This document shows, piece after piece, positions 13,720 through 20,519 of a stretch of 20,519 nt of DNA (position 1 is its first letter; the number at the start of each line of letters is the position of its first letter). The translations under genes were made by a program, and so were the position numbers. Source of the DNA: Phil1 sp964487565 (GTDB taxonomy: Bacteria; Bacillota; Clostridia; Christensenellales; CAG-138); contig CAZARN010000025.1 in assembly GCA_964487565.1 (NCBI GenBank), positions 1 through 20,519 on the forward strand, written 5' to 3'. The notes below the pieces were generated by a model. It saw nothing but the letters and a program-made list of their open reading frames with translations. It ran no database searches and had not been told where the DNA came from.

Positions 13720-15105
13720 ATGGACTTTTCTGCCGCGAACACAAGTCTCTGGAACATCGTGATCCAAATCGGAATAATCGCGGGCATTATACTTTTGGCA
13801 AATCTGTTGCGCCGCAAGGTACCCTTTGTGAGGAAAAGCCTGATGCCGACGGCGGTGCTGGGCGGTTTCCTGCTGCTCGTGCTGCGCACGCTCGGCGTGT
13901 TGGAGGTGGATTCGAACTTCCTGGAGATGCTCACCTATCACGCGCTGGCGCTGGGCTTCATCGCCCTTTCGCTCAGGCGACCGAACAAGGAAAGCGCATC
14001 GGGCGCGGCGACTGGCGCCGCAAGCGGCGCGCTGATCGTGAGCACTTATCTCGTGCAGGCGGCGGTGGGACTTGCGATATCGCTTATACTCGCGTACACG
14101 CTGATGCCGGATCTTTTCAAGGCGAGCGGCATACTTCTTCCGATGGCATACGGTCAGGGCCCCGGTCAGGCAAACAATGTCGGCACGACATACGAGGCGC
14201 TTGGCATGACCGGCGGAAGGAGCTTCGGACTGTCGCTTGCCGCGACGGGTTATCTTTGCGCGTGCGTCGTCGGCGTCATATTCCTCAACGTATACAGCCG
14301 CAACGGCAAGCTGAAACGCAAAACGCCCACGGATGAAATTTCCGGCTCCGTCACGGTGGACACCTTCCAGGATGAAAACGAGATCCCCATATCGGAATCC
14401 GTCGACAAGCTGAGCGTGCAGGTCGCGCTCGTGGCGCTTGTATACCTGCTCACATATCTCGTCACATGGGGCATAACAAGCCTGCTCGAGGCCGTGGCGC
14501 CGGGCGTTGCGGGCACGGTGTCAACGCTCCTTTGGGGCTTCAACTTCATCGTCGGCTCGCTCATCGCGATGGGATGCAGGGCGCTTTTCAAAGGCCTGCG
14601 CTCGGCAAAGCTCATGACGCGGCAGTATCAGAACAATTATCTTTTGAGCCGCATATCCGGCCTTGCGTTTGACATGATGATCGTCGCAGGCATTGCGAGC
14701 ATCAATATCGACGACCTTGCCGGATACTGGCTGCCGTTCCTGCTGATGGCTGTTGCGGGCGGCGTGGTGACGTTCTACTGGCTCATCTATATGTGCAAAA
14801 AGATATATCCCAAATATCCGTACGAGGGATTCTTCAGCATGTACGGCATGCTGACGGGCACGATATCCTCCGGCGTGCTGCTGCTGCGCGAGATCGATCC
14901 TTCATTTGAAACGCCGGCCGCGAACAATCTCATCACGGGCAGCTCATTCGGTATAGCCTTCGGCGCGCCCGTGCTTCTGCTGGTGAGCCTTGCCGCGAAA
15001 AACGACGTTATGGTGTTCGTTACGCTGGGGCTGATATTCGTGTATTTCGCGGTGCTGATGTTCATCATATCGCGAATAATAAAAAAACAGAAAAACGAAA
15101 AGTGA
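13720..15105 (+). CDS. Sodium/glutamate symporter family protein (GltS-like)
   Basis: 461 residues with about twelve hydrophobic segments in two halves, as in the GltS (ESS) family. The first half contains the loop MAYGQGPGQANNVGTTYEAL (142-161), at the position of the glycine-rich reentrant loop. The second half repeats the pattern with MYGMLTGTISSGVLLLREID (374-393). Between them lies a longer charged cytoplasmic region (about 193-230). E. coli GltS has about 400 residues, so this is a larger variant of a type common in Clostridia. It should import glutamate or a related organic acid with sodium. AGAGG (13708-13712) lies 7 bases before the ATG, and the gene closely follows the acyltransferase gene. 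The exact substrate is uncertain, because the loop lacks the GHGT-like sequence I would expect of classical GltS. Confidence 0.85.
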   Translation: MDFSAANTSLWNIVIQIGIIAGIILLANLLRRKVPFVRKSLMPTAVLGGFLLLVLRTLGVLEVDSNFLEMLTYHALALGFIALSLRRPNKESASGAATGAASGALIVSTYLVQAAVGLAISLILAYTLMPDLFKASGILLPMAYGQGPGQANNVGTTYEALGMTGGRSFGLSLAATGYLCACVVGVIFLNVYSRNGKLKRKTPTDEISGSVTVDTFQDENEIPISESVDKLSVQVALVALVYLLTYLVTWGITSLLEAVAPGVAGTVSTLLWGFNFIVGSLIAMGCRALFKGLRSAKLMTRQYQNNYLLSRISGLAFDMMIVAGIASINIDDLAGYWLPFLLMAVAGGVVTFYWLIYMCKKIYPKYPYEGFFSMYGMLTGTISSGVLLLREIDPSFETPAANNLITGSSFGIAFGAPVLLLVSLAAKNDVMVFVTLGLIFVYFAVLMFIISRIIKKQKNEK

Positions 15106-15116
15106 ACGCACAGCGT

Positions 15117-15132
15117 TCCGCCTTCGGGCGGA
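15117..15132 (+). other. Short hairpin with TTCG tetraloop
   Basis: TCCGCC-TTCG-GGCGGA directly after the symporter stop. It is very stable, but no T-run follows. It may stabilise the 3' end of the mRNA or help the terminator 15 bases downstream. Confidence 0.6.
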
Positions 15133-15146
15133 TACGGATAAAAACA

Positions 15147-15175
15147 AGCGGCGCCGCAAGTGCGGCGCCGCTTTT
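15147..15175. terminator. Strong bidirectional terminator
   Basis: AGCGGCGCCGC (15147-15157) pairs perfectly with GCGGCGCCGCT (15162-15172) around an AAGT loop, followed by TTT. The upstream AAAACA gives a T-rich tail on the minus strand. It separates the symporter and mreB, which converge here. Confidence 0.9.
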
Positions 15176-15192
15176 ATCTGCTTTTTGAAGGG

Positions 15193-16236
15193 TCAGCTGT
15201 CGAGATAATACTCGCCGCGCCTGTAATCGTAAACCGCGCCGCGGGTGAACTTATCGATGTTGTCAAGCACCTTGCCGGTGCCTATCGCAACGCACGAGAT
15301 GGGATCCTCCGCGATATAGCAGGGGACCTTTGTCTGCTCGGCGATGAACTTGTCTATGCCGTAAAGCAGCGCGCCGCCGCCCGTAAGGCAAAGGCCGTCC
15401 TCCGCAACGTCGCTCGCAAGCTCCGGCGGCGTTTTTTCGAACATGGAACGCACGCTTTCCAGAATGGCCTGAAGCGGCTCCTCAAGCGCGTCGATCATTT
15501 CGTTGCTGCCCACGACACGCGCCTGCGGCAGACCGGAAACGAGGTTGCGTCCCTTGACTTCGATGAAAACCTGCTCCTTGCGCGGATACGCGGAGCCTAT
15601 GCGGATCTTCATTTCCTCAGCCGTGCGCTCACCGATGAGCAGGCTGTGCTTCTTGCGCATATAACGCAGTATCGCGTCGTCGAACTTGTCGCCGGCGATC
15701 TTGATGGAGTCGGAAAGCACCGCCCCGCCGAGCGAAACGAGAGCTATGTCGGTCGTGCCGCCGCCGATATCGACCACCATGTGGCCGCGCGGCTCGGATA
15801 TATCGATGCCGGCGCCTATTGCCGCGGCGATAGGTTCCTCGATGAGATATGTATGACGGGCGCCCGCTTCCTCCGTGGCGTCGATGACGGAACGCTTTTC
15901 GACCTCCGTCACGCCGGATGGAACACAGACCACAACGCGCGGCTTGAAGAACACATGCGTGCCGACGACCTTTTTGAGGAAGTAGTGCAGCAGGCGTTCG
16001 GTTATGTCATAATTGGAGATCACGCCGTCCCTCAAAGGCCTGACGGCGGTTATCGTGCCGGGGGTGCGGCCAAGCATACGGCGCGCTTCCTCGCCGATCG
16101 CAAGTATACGCCCTGAGACTTTTTCAACTGCGACAACCGAAGGTTCACGAAGTACGATGCCCTTTCCGCGAACATACACGAGGATGCTTGCGGTGCCAAG
16201 ATCGATTCCAACATCATTAAATTCAAAAAGACCCAT
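15193..16236 (-). CDS. mreB: Rod-shape-determining protein MreB/Mbl
   Basis: 347 residues, full family length. It has the actin-fold nucleotide motifs: GIDLGTASILVYVRGKG (10-26, phosphate 1), IEEPIAAAIG (132-141), VVDIGGGTTDIALVSLGG (154-171, phosphate 2) and LTGGGALLYGID (284-295, adenosine). The N-terminus MGLFEFNDVG resembles MreB/Mbl from Firmicutes. The ribosome binding site AAGGAG lies 9 bases upstream of the ATG. The protein polymerises under the membrane and directs elongation-type wall synthesis. mreC and mreD are not adjacent: the neighbour is a divergent sortase pair. A lone mreB is often Mbl or MreBH in species with several copies, so the exact paralogue is uncertain. Confidence 0.95.
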   Translation of the reverse strand: MGLFEFNDVGIDLGTASILVYVRGKGIVLREPSVVAVEKVSGRILAIGEEARRMLGRTPGTITAVRPLRDGVISNYDITERLLHYFLKKVVGTHVFFKPRVVVCVPSGVTEVEKRSVIDATEEAGARHTYLIEEPIAAAIGAGIDISEPRGHMVVDIGGGTTDIALVSLGGAVLSDSIKIAGDKFDDAILRYMRKKHSLLIGERTAEEMKIRIGSAYPRKEQVFIEVKGRNLVSGLPQARVVGSNEMIDALEEPLQAILESVRSMFEKTPPELASDVAEDGLCLTGGGALLYGIDKFIAEQTKVPCYIAEDPISCVAIGTGKVLDNIDKFTRGAVYDYRRGEYYLDS

Positions 16237-16294
16237 TATCTACAACTCCTTATGGGAGATTGGTTCCGGAACGGTACCAGTCACTATCCGTATC

Positions 16295-16323
16295 ATTTTA
16301 TCATTTTAGCACGACCCGGACAA
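16295..16323 (-). promoter_or_regulatory. Promoter of mreB
   Basis: On the minus strand TTGTCC (16318-16323), 17 bases, TAAAAT (16295-16300), about 60 bases before the ATG. The leader contains a perfect 10-base palindrome GTTCCGGAAC (16263-16272), which could be an operator or a small hairpin. Confidence 0.6.
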
Positions 16324-16382
16324 GACTAACATGGGGCAAATTTGAACAAATTATAAAAATAGGCGGCCGGCTGCGGCGATTC

Positions 16383-16411
16383 TTGTGCAAAGGGCTTTGA
16401 TGGTCTATAAT
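16383..16411 (+). promoter_or_regulatory. Promoter of the sortase operon
   Basis: TTGTGC (16383-16388), 17 bases, TATAAT (16406-16411). It diverges from the mreB promoter; the two -35 boxes are about 60 bases apart. Confidence 0.65.
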
Positions 16412-16459
16412 TAAGCCGACTGATACCCCAAGATATTGAAAACAGAGGTAAGGCTTTTG

Positions 16460-17302
16460 ATGAAAAAAGAGTATATCCGTACTGCAATATGCACACTGCT
16501 TGCGCTCATCCTGTGCGCGTGCGCCGGTTGCTCCGGCGGTGAGGGCGGCATAATCGACATAAACGCGCCTCAGTATACGGACGCGGCTTCCGGCACGGCG
16601 CAGCAGGACGGTACCCCGGCTGTCGATGAGAGCACGGCGCCGGACGCGACGCCGTTTGTGCAGAGCGACAACGTCGATCCCTCGAACACGATAGACCCAA
16701 GCACCCTTGACGGAACGGATGAAGTCAAGGAGGAACAGAAGCTGTCGTATTCCGAGTATAAAGCGCTCAATTCGGATGTCGTCGGCTGGATAAAGATAAG
16801 CAACACCAACGTTGATTATCCTGTCGTCAAAAGCCATGACAATCTTGATTATCTCACGCAGAACGCCAAGCGCGAGACCTCAAAGGCGGGCGCGATTTTC
16901 ATGGATTACCGCTGCTCGACCGGCGACCAGCATATAATCATATACGGTCACAATATGAGCAAGTCGAAGATCATGTTCGCTCAGGTGACGAATTATTCCA
17001 ACCGCTCATTCTATGACGCGAACCGCACGTTCGAGCTGACGCTGGGCGATAAGACGTATACATATAAGGTGTTCGCGGTATATTCTGTCGACGTCAACGA
17101 CGCGGGCTATATGGCGGTGGATTCCGACATACCCTCCGGCGCGGCTTTCGCGGATTACATGAACAACACCCTCGCGGCGCTTTCAATATTCCCGGTGGAT
17201 ACCACCATCGGTGAAAACGACAACGTTGTGACGCTTTCGACCTGCACCCACACGAATTACGCCAACGGCCGCTTTGTCGTGCATGCCGTGCGCGTCGGCT
17301 GA
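16460..17302 (+). CDS. Class B sortase 1, predicted lipoprotein
   Basis: 280 residues from ATG 16460, with AGAGGTAAGG just upstream; an in-frame TTG at 16436 precedes the ribosome binding site and is rejected. The N-terminus is a short hydrophobic signal with three cysteines (19, 21, 24; LILCACAGC), suggesting lipid attachment instead of the usual sortase N-terminal membrane helix. A Ser/Thr/Pro/Asp-rich spacer follows to about 90. The sortase domain (about 95-280) has VVGWIKISNTNVDYPVV (107-123), catalytic His164 in IIYGHNM, catalytic Cys262 in LSTCTH and Arg271 in GRFVVHA. It should join a sorting signal on a secreted protein to the cell wall or to another protein. It overlaps the second sortase gene by one base. 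No candidate substrate with a sorting signal is seen in this window. Confidence 0.88.
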   Translation: MKKEYIRTAICTLLALILCACAGCSGGEGGIIDINAPQYTDAASGTAQQDGTPAVDESTAPDATPFVQSDNVDPSNTIDPSTLDGTDEVKEEQKLSYSEYKALNSDVVGWIKISNTNVDYPVVKSHDNLDYLTQNAKRETSKAGAIFMDYRCSTGDQHIIIYGHNMSKSKIMFAQVTNYSNRSFYDANRTFELTLGDKTYTYKVFAVYSVDVNDAGYMAVDSDIPSGAAFADYMNNTLAALSIFPVDTTIGENDNVVTLSTCTHTNYANGRFVVHAVRVG

Positions 17303-18156
17303 TGAGGGCGTGGTCAAAAAAACTCAATAAGGGTATTCCGGCGCTGCTGGCATTGATGATTTTGCTTGCAGGGTGCTCCCCTGCGGCTTCTGCGCCGACA
17401 AACACGCCGATACAGGCGAAGGCCACGCCAACGGCGCAGCCGACGGTCGCGGCGGAGCAGGTCGAGCCCACGAAGTCGCCTGACGCGGAAGCGACGCAGG
17501 ATCCGGAGCTTGCGGATGAGTATCGCGCGGATGAGCTGACGGGCATTGCGGAGGCTTCGGACGTGCTGCCGCCGCTTTCCACATACGAGGAGGCAAAGGC
17601 GCTCAACGAGGACGTCGTGGGCTGGATCACGATACCCGGCACATCGATCGATTATCCCGTCGTACGCTGCGACAACAACGAGTATTACCTCGGACGGAAC
17701 GTGGAAAAGCAAAAAAGCCGCTACGGCTCGATATTCATGGATTTTCGCAACGCGGAAAGCGATCAGCAGAAGCACATAATCCTTTACGGGCACAACATGA
17801 AGAACGGGACAATGTTCCACGACCTCATGAACTACAAGCAAAAGGATTTCTTCGATGAGTACAAATACATATACTTCCTTTGGGACGGCACGGAGACCGT
17901 CTGGGAGGTGTATCTTGCAACGATCGTGCCTTCAACGGACGGTTATACCGTGAACTATATCGCGACGCGCTTTGCGGACGACAACAACTTCGCCACATAT
18001 ATGGCGGAAATGATCGCATATGCAAACACCGTGTCCCCTTCGATAATCGACACCTCCGTGGTGATATCCTCCGCGGATCAGGTGCTGACGCTTTCAACCT
18101 GCACCTATGAATATGACAATTCGCGTTTCGCGGTGCAGGCGCGGCGCATAAAGTAA
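17302..18156 (+). CDS. Class B sortase 2, predicted lipoprotein
   Basis: 284 residues starting at the TGATG overlap with the first sortase stop, without its own clear ribosome binding site, so translation is coupled. The signal peptide ends in a canonical lipobox, LLAGC (Cys25), then a Thr/Pro/Ala-rich spacer (26-85). The sortase domain has DVVGWITIPGTSIDYPVV (104-121), His164 in LYGHNM, Cys267 in LSTCTYEYDNSRF and Arg275. It is clearly related to sortase 1 over the catalytic domain but differs in the spacer and in the strand regions between, so this is an older duplication rather than a recent one. Lipid anchoring would hold it at the outer face of the membrane. Possible roles are a two-step or two-substrate attachment system; neither is shown by the sequence. 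Confidence 0.88.
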   Translation: MRAWSKKLNKGIPALLALMILLAGCSPAASAPTNTPIQAKATPTAQPTVAAEQVEPTKSPDAEATQDPELADEYRADELTGIAEASDVLPPLSTYEEAKALNEDVVGWITIPGTSIDYPVVRCDNNEYYLGRNVEKQKSRYGSIFMDFRNAESDQQKHIILYGHNMKNGTMFHDLMNYKQKDFFDEYKYIYFLWDGTETVWEVYLATIVPSTDGYTVNYIATRFADDNNFATYMAEMIAYANTVSPSIIDTSVVISSADQVLTLSTCTYEYDNSRFAVQARRIK

Positions 18157-18170
18157 AATCCGGAGCGAAT

Positions 18171-18208
18171 AAACAGCCCCGGGCCGACGACTGGCCCGGG
18201 GCTGTTTT
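18171..18208. terminator. Strong bidirectional terminator
   Basis: A 15-bp perfect stem (18171-18185 with 18193-18207; core AGCCCCGGGCC) around GACGACT, flanked by A and T runs on the two sides. It serves both the sortase operon and the minus-strand amidinotransferase-like gene. Confidence 0.92.
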
Positions 18209-18218
18209 GTATGAATGT

Positions 18219-19169
18219 TCAGCAGCTTTTCCGCTTGAGGAAAGCGGTGCAGCAGTGGATCGCACCATAACCCTTGAGTATCTCGCTGATATCCACGGGG
18301 ATGACCCTGACGCCGTTCTTTTCGAGAAGCTCCTGCGTCCTTTCGTTGCCGGCGGGCATCACGATGAGGCCGGGCTTTATCGCAACGAAGTTGATCGCAA
18401 AGCCTTCCTTCGCCTCGATCCTCGACGGGCACTCGATGAAGCGATAACCCTTTTTGCGCAGCACGTCGCAAACGTCGTAAGGCACCTGCGCGGGATGAAG
18501 CACAGCTATATCGTGGCTTGCGAAGTTGAGGTTGCCGTCGATATGCGCATGGCCGTAAGGTATCTGCATATGCAGTATTTCGGTCACGCCCATGCGGCGC
18601 AGCTCGTATTCGACCATCTCGTAGCCTTCGCGGTTCGTGCGCACGCCGGAGGCGAGAATGACGGTTTTGCGGTCGACCCACATGGCCATTGCGCCCTCGA
18701 AGGTCGCGCTGCCGGTGATGGTGCGAACGATCGGCACGCCGAGATCCGCAAGCGCTTTGGCAACGGCTCTCTCCTCACCGCGGCGGGCTTCCATTGCGGG
18801 ACGGGTGACGATCGCGCCCTCGGGCGTCATGAAGCAAAGATCGCGCATGAAAAGGGCGTTGGGCTTGTCCTCGCGCTGCTCTTCAACATAATGGACGTTG
18901 ACGCCGTTCGCGCGATACACGTTGGCAAGCGCGTCGTGCTGGGCGCGCAACTTATCCGGATCGACGGGAGCCTTGAAACGGACGGCTTCCCAGTCGAAAT
19001 TCTCGATCTCTTTGCCGGGGCGGCGCATGAGCACGTCGCAAAGCTCATCCACCTCGGAGCAGACGCCCCAGTCGCCCCAGTATTTCTTCATATCCTCTTC
19101 GATCGAGGTCTCCATCGGGAACCAGCGCTCGCCGGGCAGCGCTTCAATGTCGAACTTCTTTTCGCTCAT
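18219..19169 (-). CDS. Amidinotransferase / dimethylargininase-like enzyme
   Basis: 316 residues of the guanidine-modifying (arginine deiminase/DDAH/amidinotransferase) fold. Visible parts are NALFMRDLCFMTP (104-115) with Asp110, SATFEGAMAM (154-163) with Glu158, GHAHIDGNLNF (206-216) with catalytic His209 and Asp211, and the C-terminal nucleophile region GAIHCCTAFL with Cys306 (or Cys307). These enzymes attack the guanidinium carbon of arginine-like substrates and form a covalent thiouronium. The usual EGGD stretch reads EGAM here, so substrate handling may differ. AAGGAG lies 9 bases before the ATG and a -10/-35 pair upstream. It is a single gene with no arcB, arcC or arginine transporter next to it, so the arginine deiminase energy pathway is not supported by context. 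Dimethylarginine or agmatine-type hydrolysis are alternatives. Confidence 0.82.
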   Translation of the reverse strand: MSEKKFDIEALPGERWFPMETSIEEDMKKYWGDWGVCSEVDELCDVLMRRPGKEIENFDWEAVRFKAPVDPDKLRAQHDALANVYRANGVNVHYVEEQREDKPNALFMRDLCFMTPEGAIVTRPAMEARRGEERAVAKALADLGVPIVRTITGSATFEGAMAMWVDRKTVILASGVRTNREGYEMVEYELRRMGVTEILHMQIPYGHAHIDGNLNFASHDIAVLHPAQVPYDVCDVLRKKGYRFIECPSRIEAKEGFAINFVAIKPGLIVMPAGNERTQELLEKNGVRVIPVDISEILKGYGAIHCCTAFLKRKSC

Positions 19170-19208
19170 GTGAAATTCTCCTTATGATATATCGCAGATG
19201 ATATTTAG

Positions 19209-19238
19209 ATTATACGGCCTGAGATTATTTTTACTCAA
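19209..19238 (-). promoter_or_regulatory. Promoter of the amidinotransferase-like gene
   Basis: On the minus strand TTGAGT (19233-19238), 18 bases, TATAAT (19209-19214), about 40 bases before the ATG. The rest of the gap up to the ftsH terminator (19239-19335) holds nothing I can recognise. Confidence 0.6.
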
Positions 19239-19335
19239 TAGCGCCGCCGTGTAGAATCCAACACAGCAAGACGGCATAAACCGGAAAAACCCACTGTTGC
19301 GTCGGCCTGAGGTCAAGCCGCGGCGGGCGGCACGC

Positions 19336-19363
19336 AAAAGGCCGTCCCGCAAAAGGGACGGCC
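19336..19363 (-). terminator. Terminator after ftsH
   Basis: On the minus strand GGCCGTCCC pairs with GGGACGGCC (19340-19348 with 19355-19363) around TTTTGC, followed by TTTT (19336-19339), 18 bases after the ftsH stop. Confidence 0.88.
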
Positions 19364-19381
19364 CGGGTATTCTGACTGCCG

Positions 19382-20519
19382 TTATTTATCTTCCGTATTG
19401 TCCGTTCCGGTCTTTTCGGCGTCGGTTTTATCGGCGTCGGTTTTATCGGCGTCGGCCATATCGGCTTCGGCCTTATCGGCGTCGGCCTTATCGGCGGCCT
19501 CAACGTCGGGATCGGAGGTCTCAAGGCGTGTGCGCTTTGAGGCGAACGTCTCAAGCTCGACTTCCTCGCCCTTGAATATCTTCTCGAATTCCTCGCCGTC
19601 TATGCGCTCGTAATCGATGAGGGCTTTGACGACGCGCTCGAGCGCATCCCTGTTGTCCATGATGGCCTTGCGCGCGCGTTCAAACTGCTCGTCGAGAATG
19701 CGGCGTATCTCCTCATCCACGCGGGCGGCGACCTCTTCCGAATAATTGCGCTGATGACCCCAGTCCTTGGCGATGAACACCTCTGTCTGTCCGCCCAGGA
19801 ACACAGGGCCGATAACGTCGCTCATGCCGAATTCGACCACCATCTTGCGGGCAAGATCGCTCGCGCGCTGAAGGTCTGAATAAGCGCCCGTGGATATATC
19901 CTCAAGGGTGACGGTCTCGCTCACGCGGCCGCCGAGCAGCTCCGCGATCTTGTCGAGCAGCTTGCCGCGCGTGAGATGATCGTCGTCATGGTCGGGCATT
20001 GTCATCGTGTAGCCGGCGGCCTGACCGCGCGGGATGACCGATATTTCATGCACGGGATCGCAGCCCGGCAACACGCGCGCGACGATCGCGTGACCCGCCT
20101 CGTGATAGGCTGTTATCTTCTTGTCCTCGGCGGTTATCACATGGCTGCGCTTTTCGGGGCCGACGACCGTGCGTGTTATGGCCTCCTCAAGCTCGAGCAT
20201 GGTTATCTGCTTTTTCTTGAAGCGGGCGGCGAGGATCGCGGCCTCGTTCAATATGTTCTCAAGATCTGCGCCGGTGAAGCCCACGGTGCGTTTTGCAAGC
20301 ACGCCGAGGTCGACGTCGGGCCCGAAGGGCTTGCCCTTCGCATGGACCTTCAATATTGCCTCACGACCCTTGACGTCCGGATAATTGACGGTGATCTGCC
20401 TGTCGAAACGGCCCGGACGCAGCAGCGCCGGATCGAGGATATCGGGGCGGTTGGTTGCGGCGATCACGATGATGCCCTCGTTGATGGCAAAGCCGTCCAT
20501 CTCGACAAGGAGCTGGTTG
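19382..20519 (-). CDS. ftsH: ATP-dependent zinc metalloprotease FtsH, C-terminal part
   Basis: The 5' end is outside the window; the open frame continues to the edge as NQLLVEMDGF, so the ATG at 20500 is internal. Counting from that Met, the AAA second region of homology is ATNRPDILDPALLRPGRFDR (15-34) with arginine fingers, and the lid domain follows to about 120. The M41 protease zinc site is HEAGH (133-137), with a likely third ligand Asp209 in STGAYSDLQRAS. FtsH is a membrane hexamer that unfolds and degrades membrane and short-lived soluble proteins. Downstream of the conserved end (FEKIFKGEEVE, 305-315) comes a tail of about 55 residues, with a repetitive acidic/lysine-rich portion (about 333-372) coded by 15-base DNA repeats. 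The tail is not part of the usual family. Confidence 0.97.
   Translation of the reverse strand, partial: NQLLVEMDGFAINEGIIVIAATNRPDILDPALLRPGRFDRQITVNYPDVKGREAILKVHAKGKPFGPDVDLGVLAKRTVGFTGADLENILNEAAILAARFKKKQITMLELEEAITRTVVGPEKRSHVITAEDKKITAYHEAGHAIVARVLPGCDPVHEISVIPRGQAAGYTMTMPDHDDDHLTRGKLLDKIAELLGGRVSETVTLEDISTGAYSDLQRASDLARKMVVEFGMSDVIGPVFLGGQTEVFIAKDWGHQRNYSEEVAARVDEEIRRILDEQFERARKAIMDNRDALERVVKALIDYERIDGEEFEKIFKGEEVELETFASKRTRLETSDPDVEAADKADADKAEADMADADKTDADKTDAEKTGTDNTEDK
19411..19500 (-). repeat. Six 15-base tandem units in the ftsH 3' end
   Basis: Units of 15 bases (plus-strand type TTTTATCGGCGTCGG) at 19411, 19426, 19441, 19456, 19471 and 19486. The second and third are identical; the others differ at a few positions. 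Read on the minus strand they encode five-residue repeats close to ADADK in the FtsH tail. The unit length is a multiple of three, so copy-number change keeps the frame. Confidence 0.88.

Noticed and set aside
15160..16116. Long open frame (318 codons) on the plus strand across mreB
   Set aside because: It is antisense to a clear MreB and its translation resembles no family. Long antisense frames are expected in GC-rich genes.
18219..19169. Annotation as arginine deiminase (arcA) of the ADI pathway
   Set aside because: The protein is shorter than typical ArcA (about 400 residues), the EGGD motif is altered and no arcB, arcC or arcD lies nearby.
18207..19187. Long open frame (326 codons) on the plus strand across the amidinotransferase-like gene
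   Set aside because: It is the antisense shadow of a gene with recognisable catalytic motifs and its own promoter and ribosome binding site.
19411..19500. Tandem repeat considered as a CRISPR array or regulatory repeat
   Set aside because: The units are 15 bases with no spacers, lie in frame inside ftsH and encode a five-residue repeat.

Overview
The window looks like chromosomal DNA from a GC-rich, Gram-positive member of the Clostridia. The evidence is a T-box leader, three lipoproteins with lipoboxes, class B sortases, a SpoIID-type protein with a dockerin, a membrane-anchored cohesin protein, MreB and FtsH, and AAGGAG-type ribosome binding sites throughout. The lineage below class is a guess (an uncultured gut clostridium would fit). 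No tRNA, rRNA, CRISPR array, insertion sequence or prophage gene was seen. Most of the content is housekeeping or nutrient uptake, with a more unusual cell-surface module in the middle.

Layout. (1) 1-3805, plus strand: the end of a sugar-type ABC importer operon (ATPase, two permeases) followed by a cytoplasmic 5'-nucleotidase-like phosphoesterase with two altered metal-ligand positions. (2) 3876-5352, minus strand: a small cupin gene followed by a YkvI-type membrane transporter. The transporter's conserved N-terminus has no ATG, GTG or TTG start. (3) 5550-8566, plus: a secreted SpoIID/amidase-enhancer-like protein with a C-terminal dockerin, then a membrane-anchored cohesin protein, apparently a matched pair. 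(4) 8598-11738, plus: a perfect-consensus promoter, a complete T-box riboswitch and a TrpXYZ-type amino-acid ABC importer (lipoprotein, permease, ATPase). The best reading of the specifier is TTC (Phe), not Trp. (5) 11854-15105, plus: a UPF0316 membrane protein, an acyltransferase fused to a zinc ribbon, and a GltS-type sodium/glutamate symporter. (6) 15193-16236, minus: mreB. (7) 16460-18156, plus: two overlapping class B sortase genes that both encode predicted lipoproteins. (8) 18219-19169, minus: an amidinotransferase/DDAH-like enzyme. (9) 19382-20519, minus: the 3' part of ftsH with an acidic repeat tail.

Convergent gene pairs are separated by strong hairpins that can terminate on both strands (about 3840-3868, 15147-15175, 18171-18208). 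Several start sites were moved inward from the longest open frame because a good Shine-Dalgarno sequence sits before the internal start codon. These are the cupin, SpoIID-like, cohesin, substrate-binding, UPF0316, acyltransferase and first sortase genes.

The most interesting signals are the neighbouring dockerin and cohesin proteins of the cell surface, the T-box whose predicted amino acid differs from the usual one for this transporter family, and the tandem lipoprotein sortases with no visible substrate.
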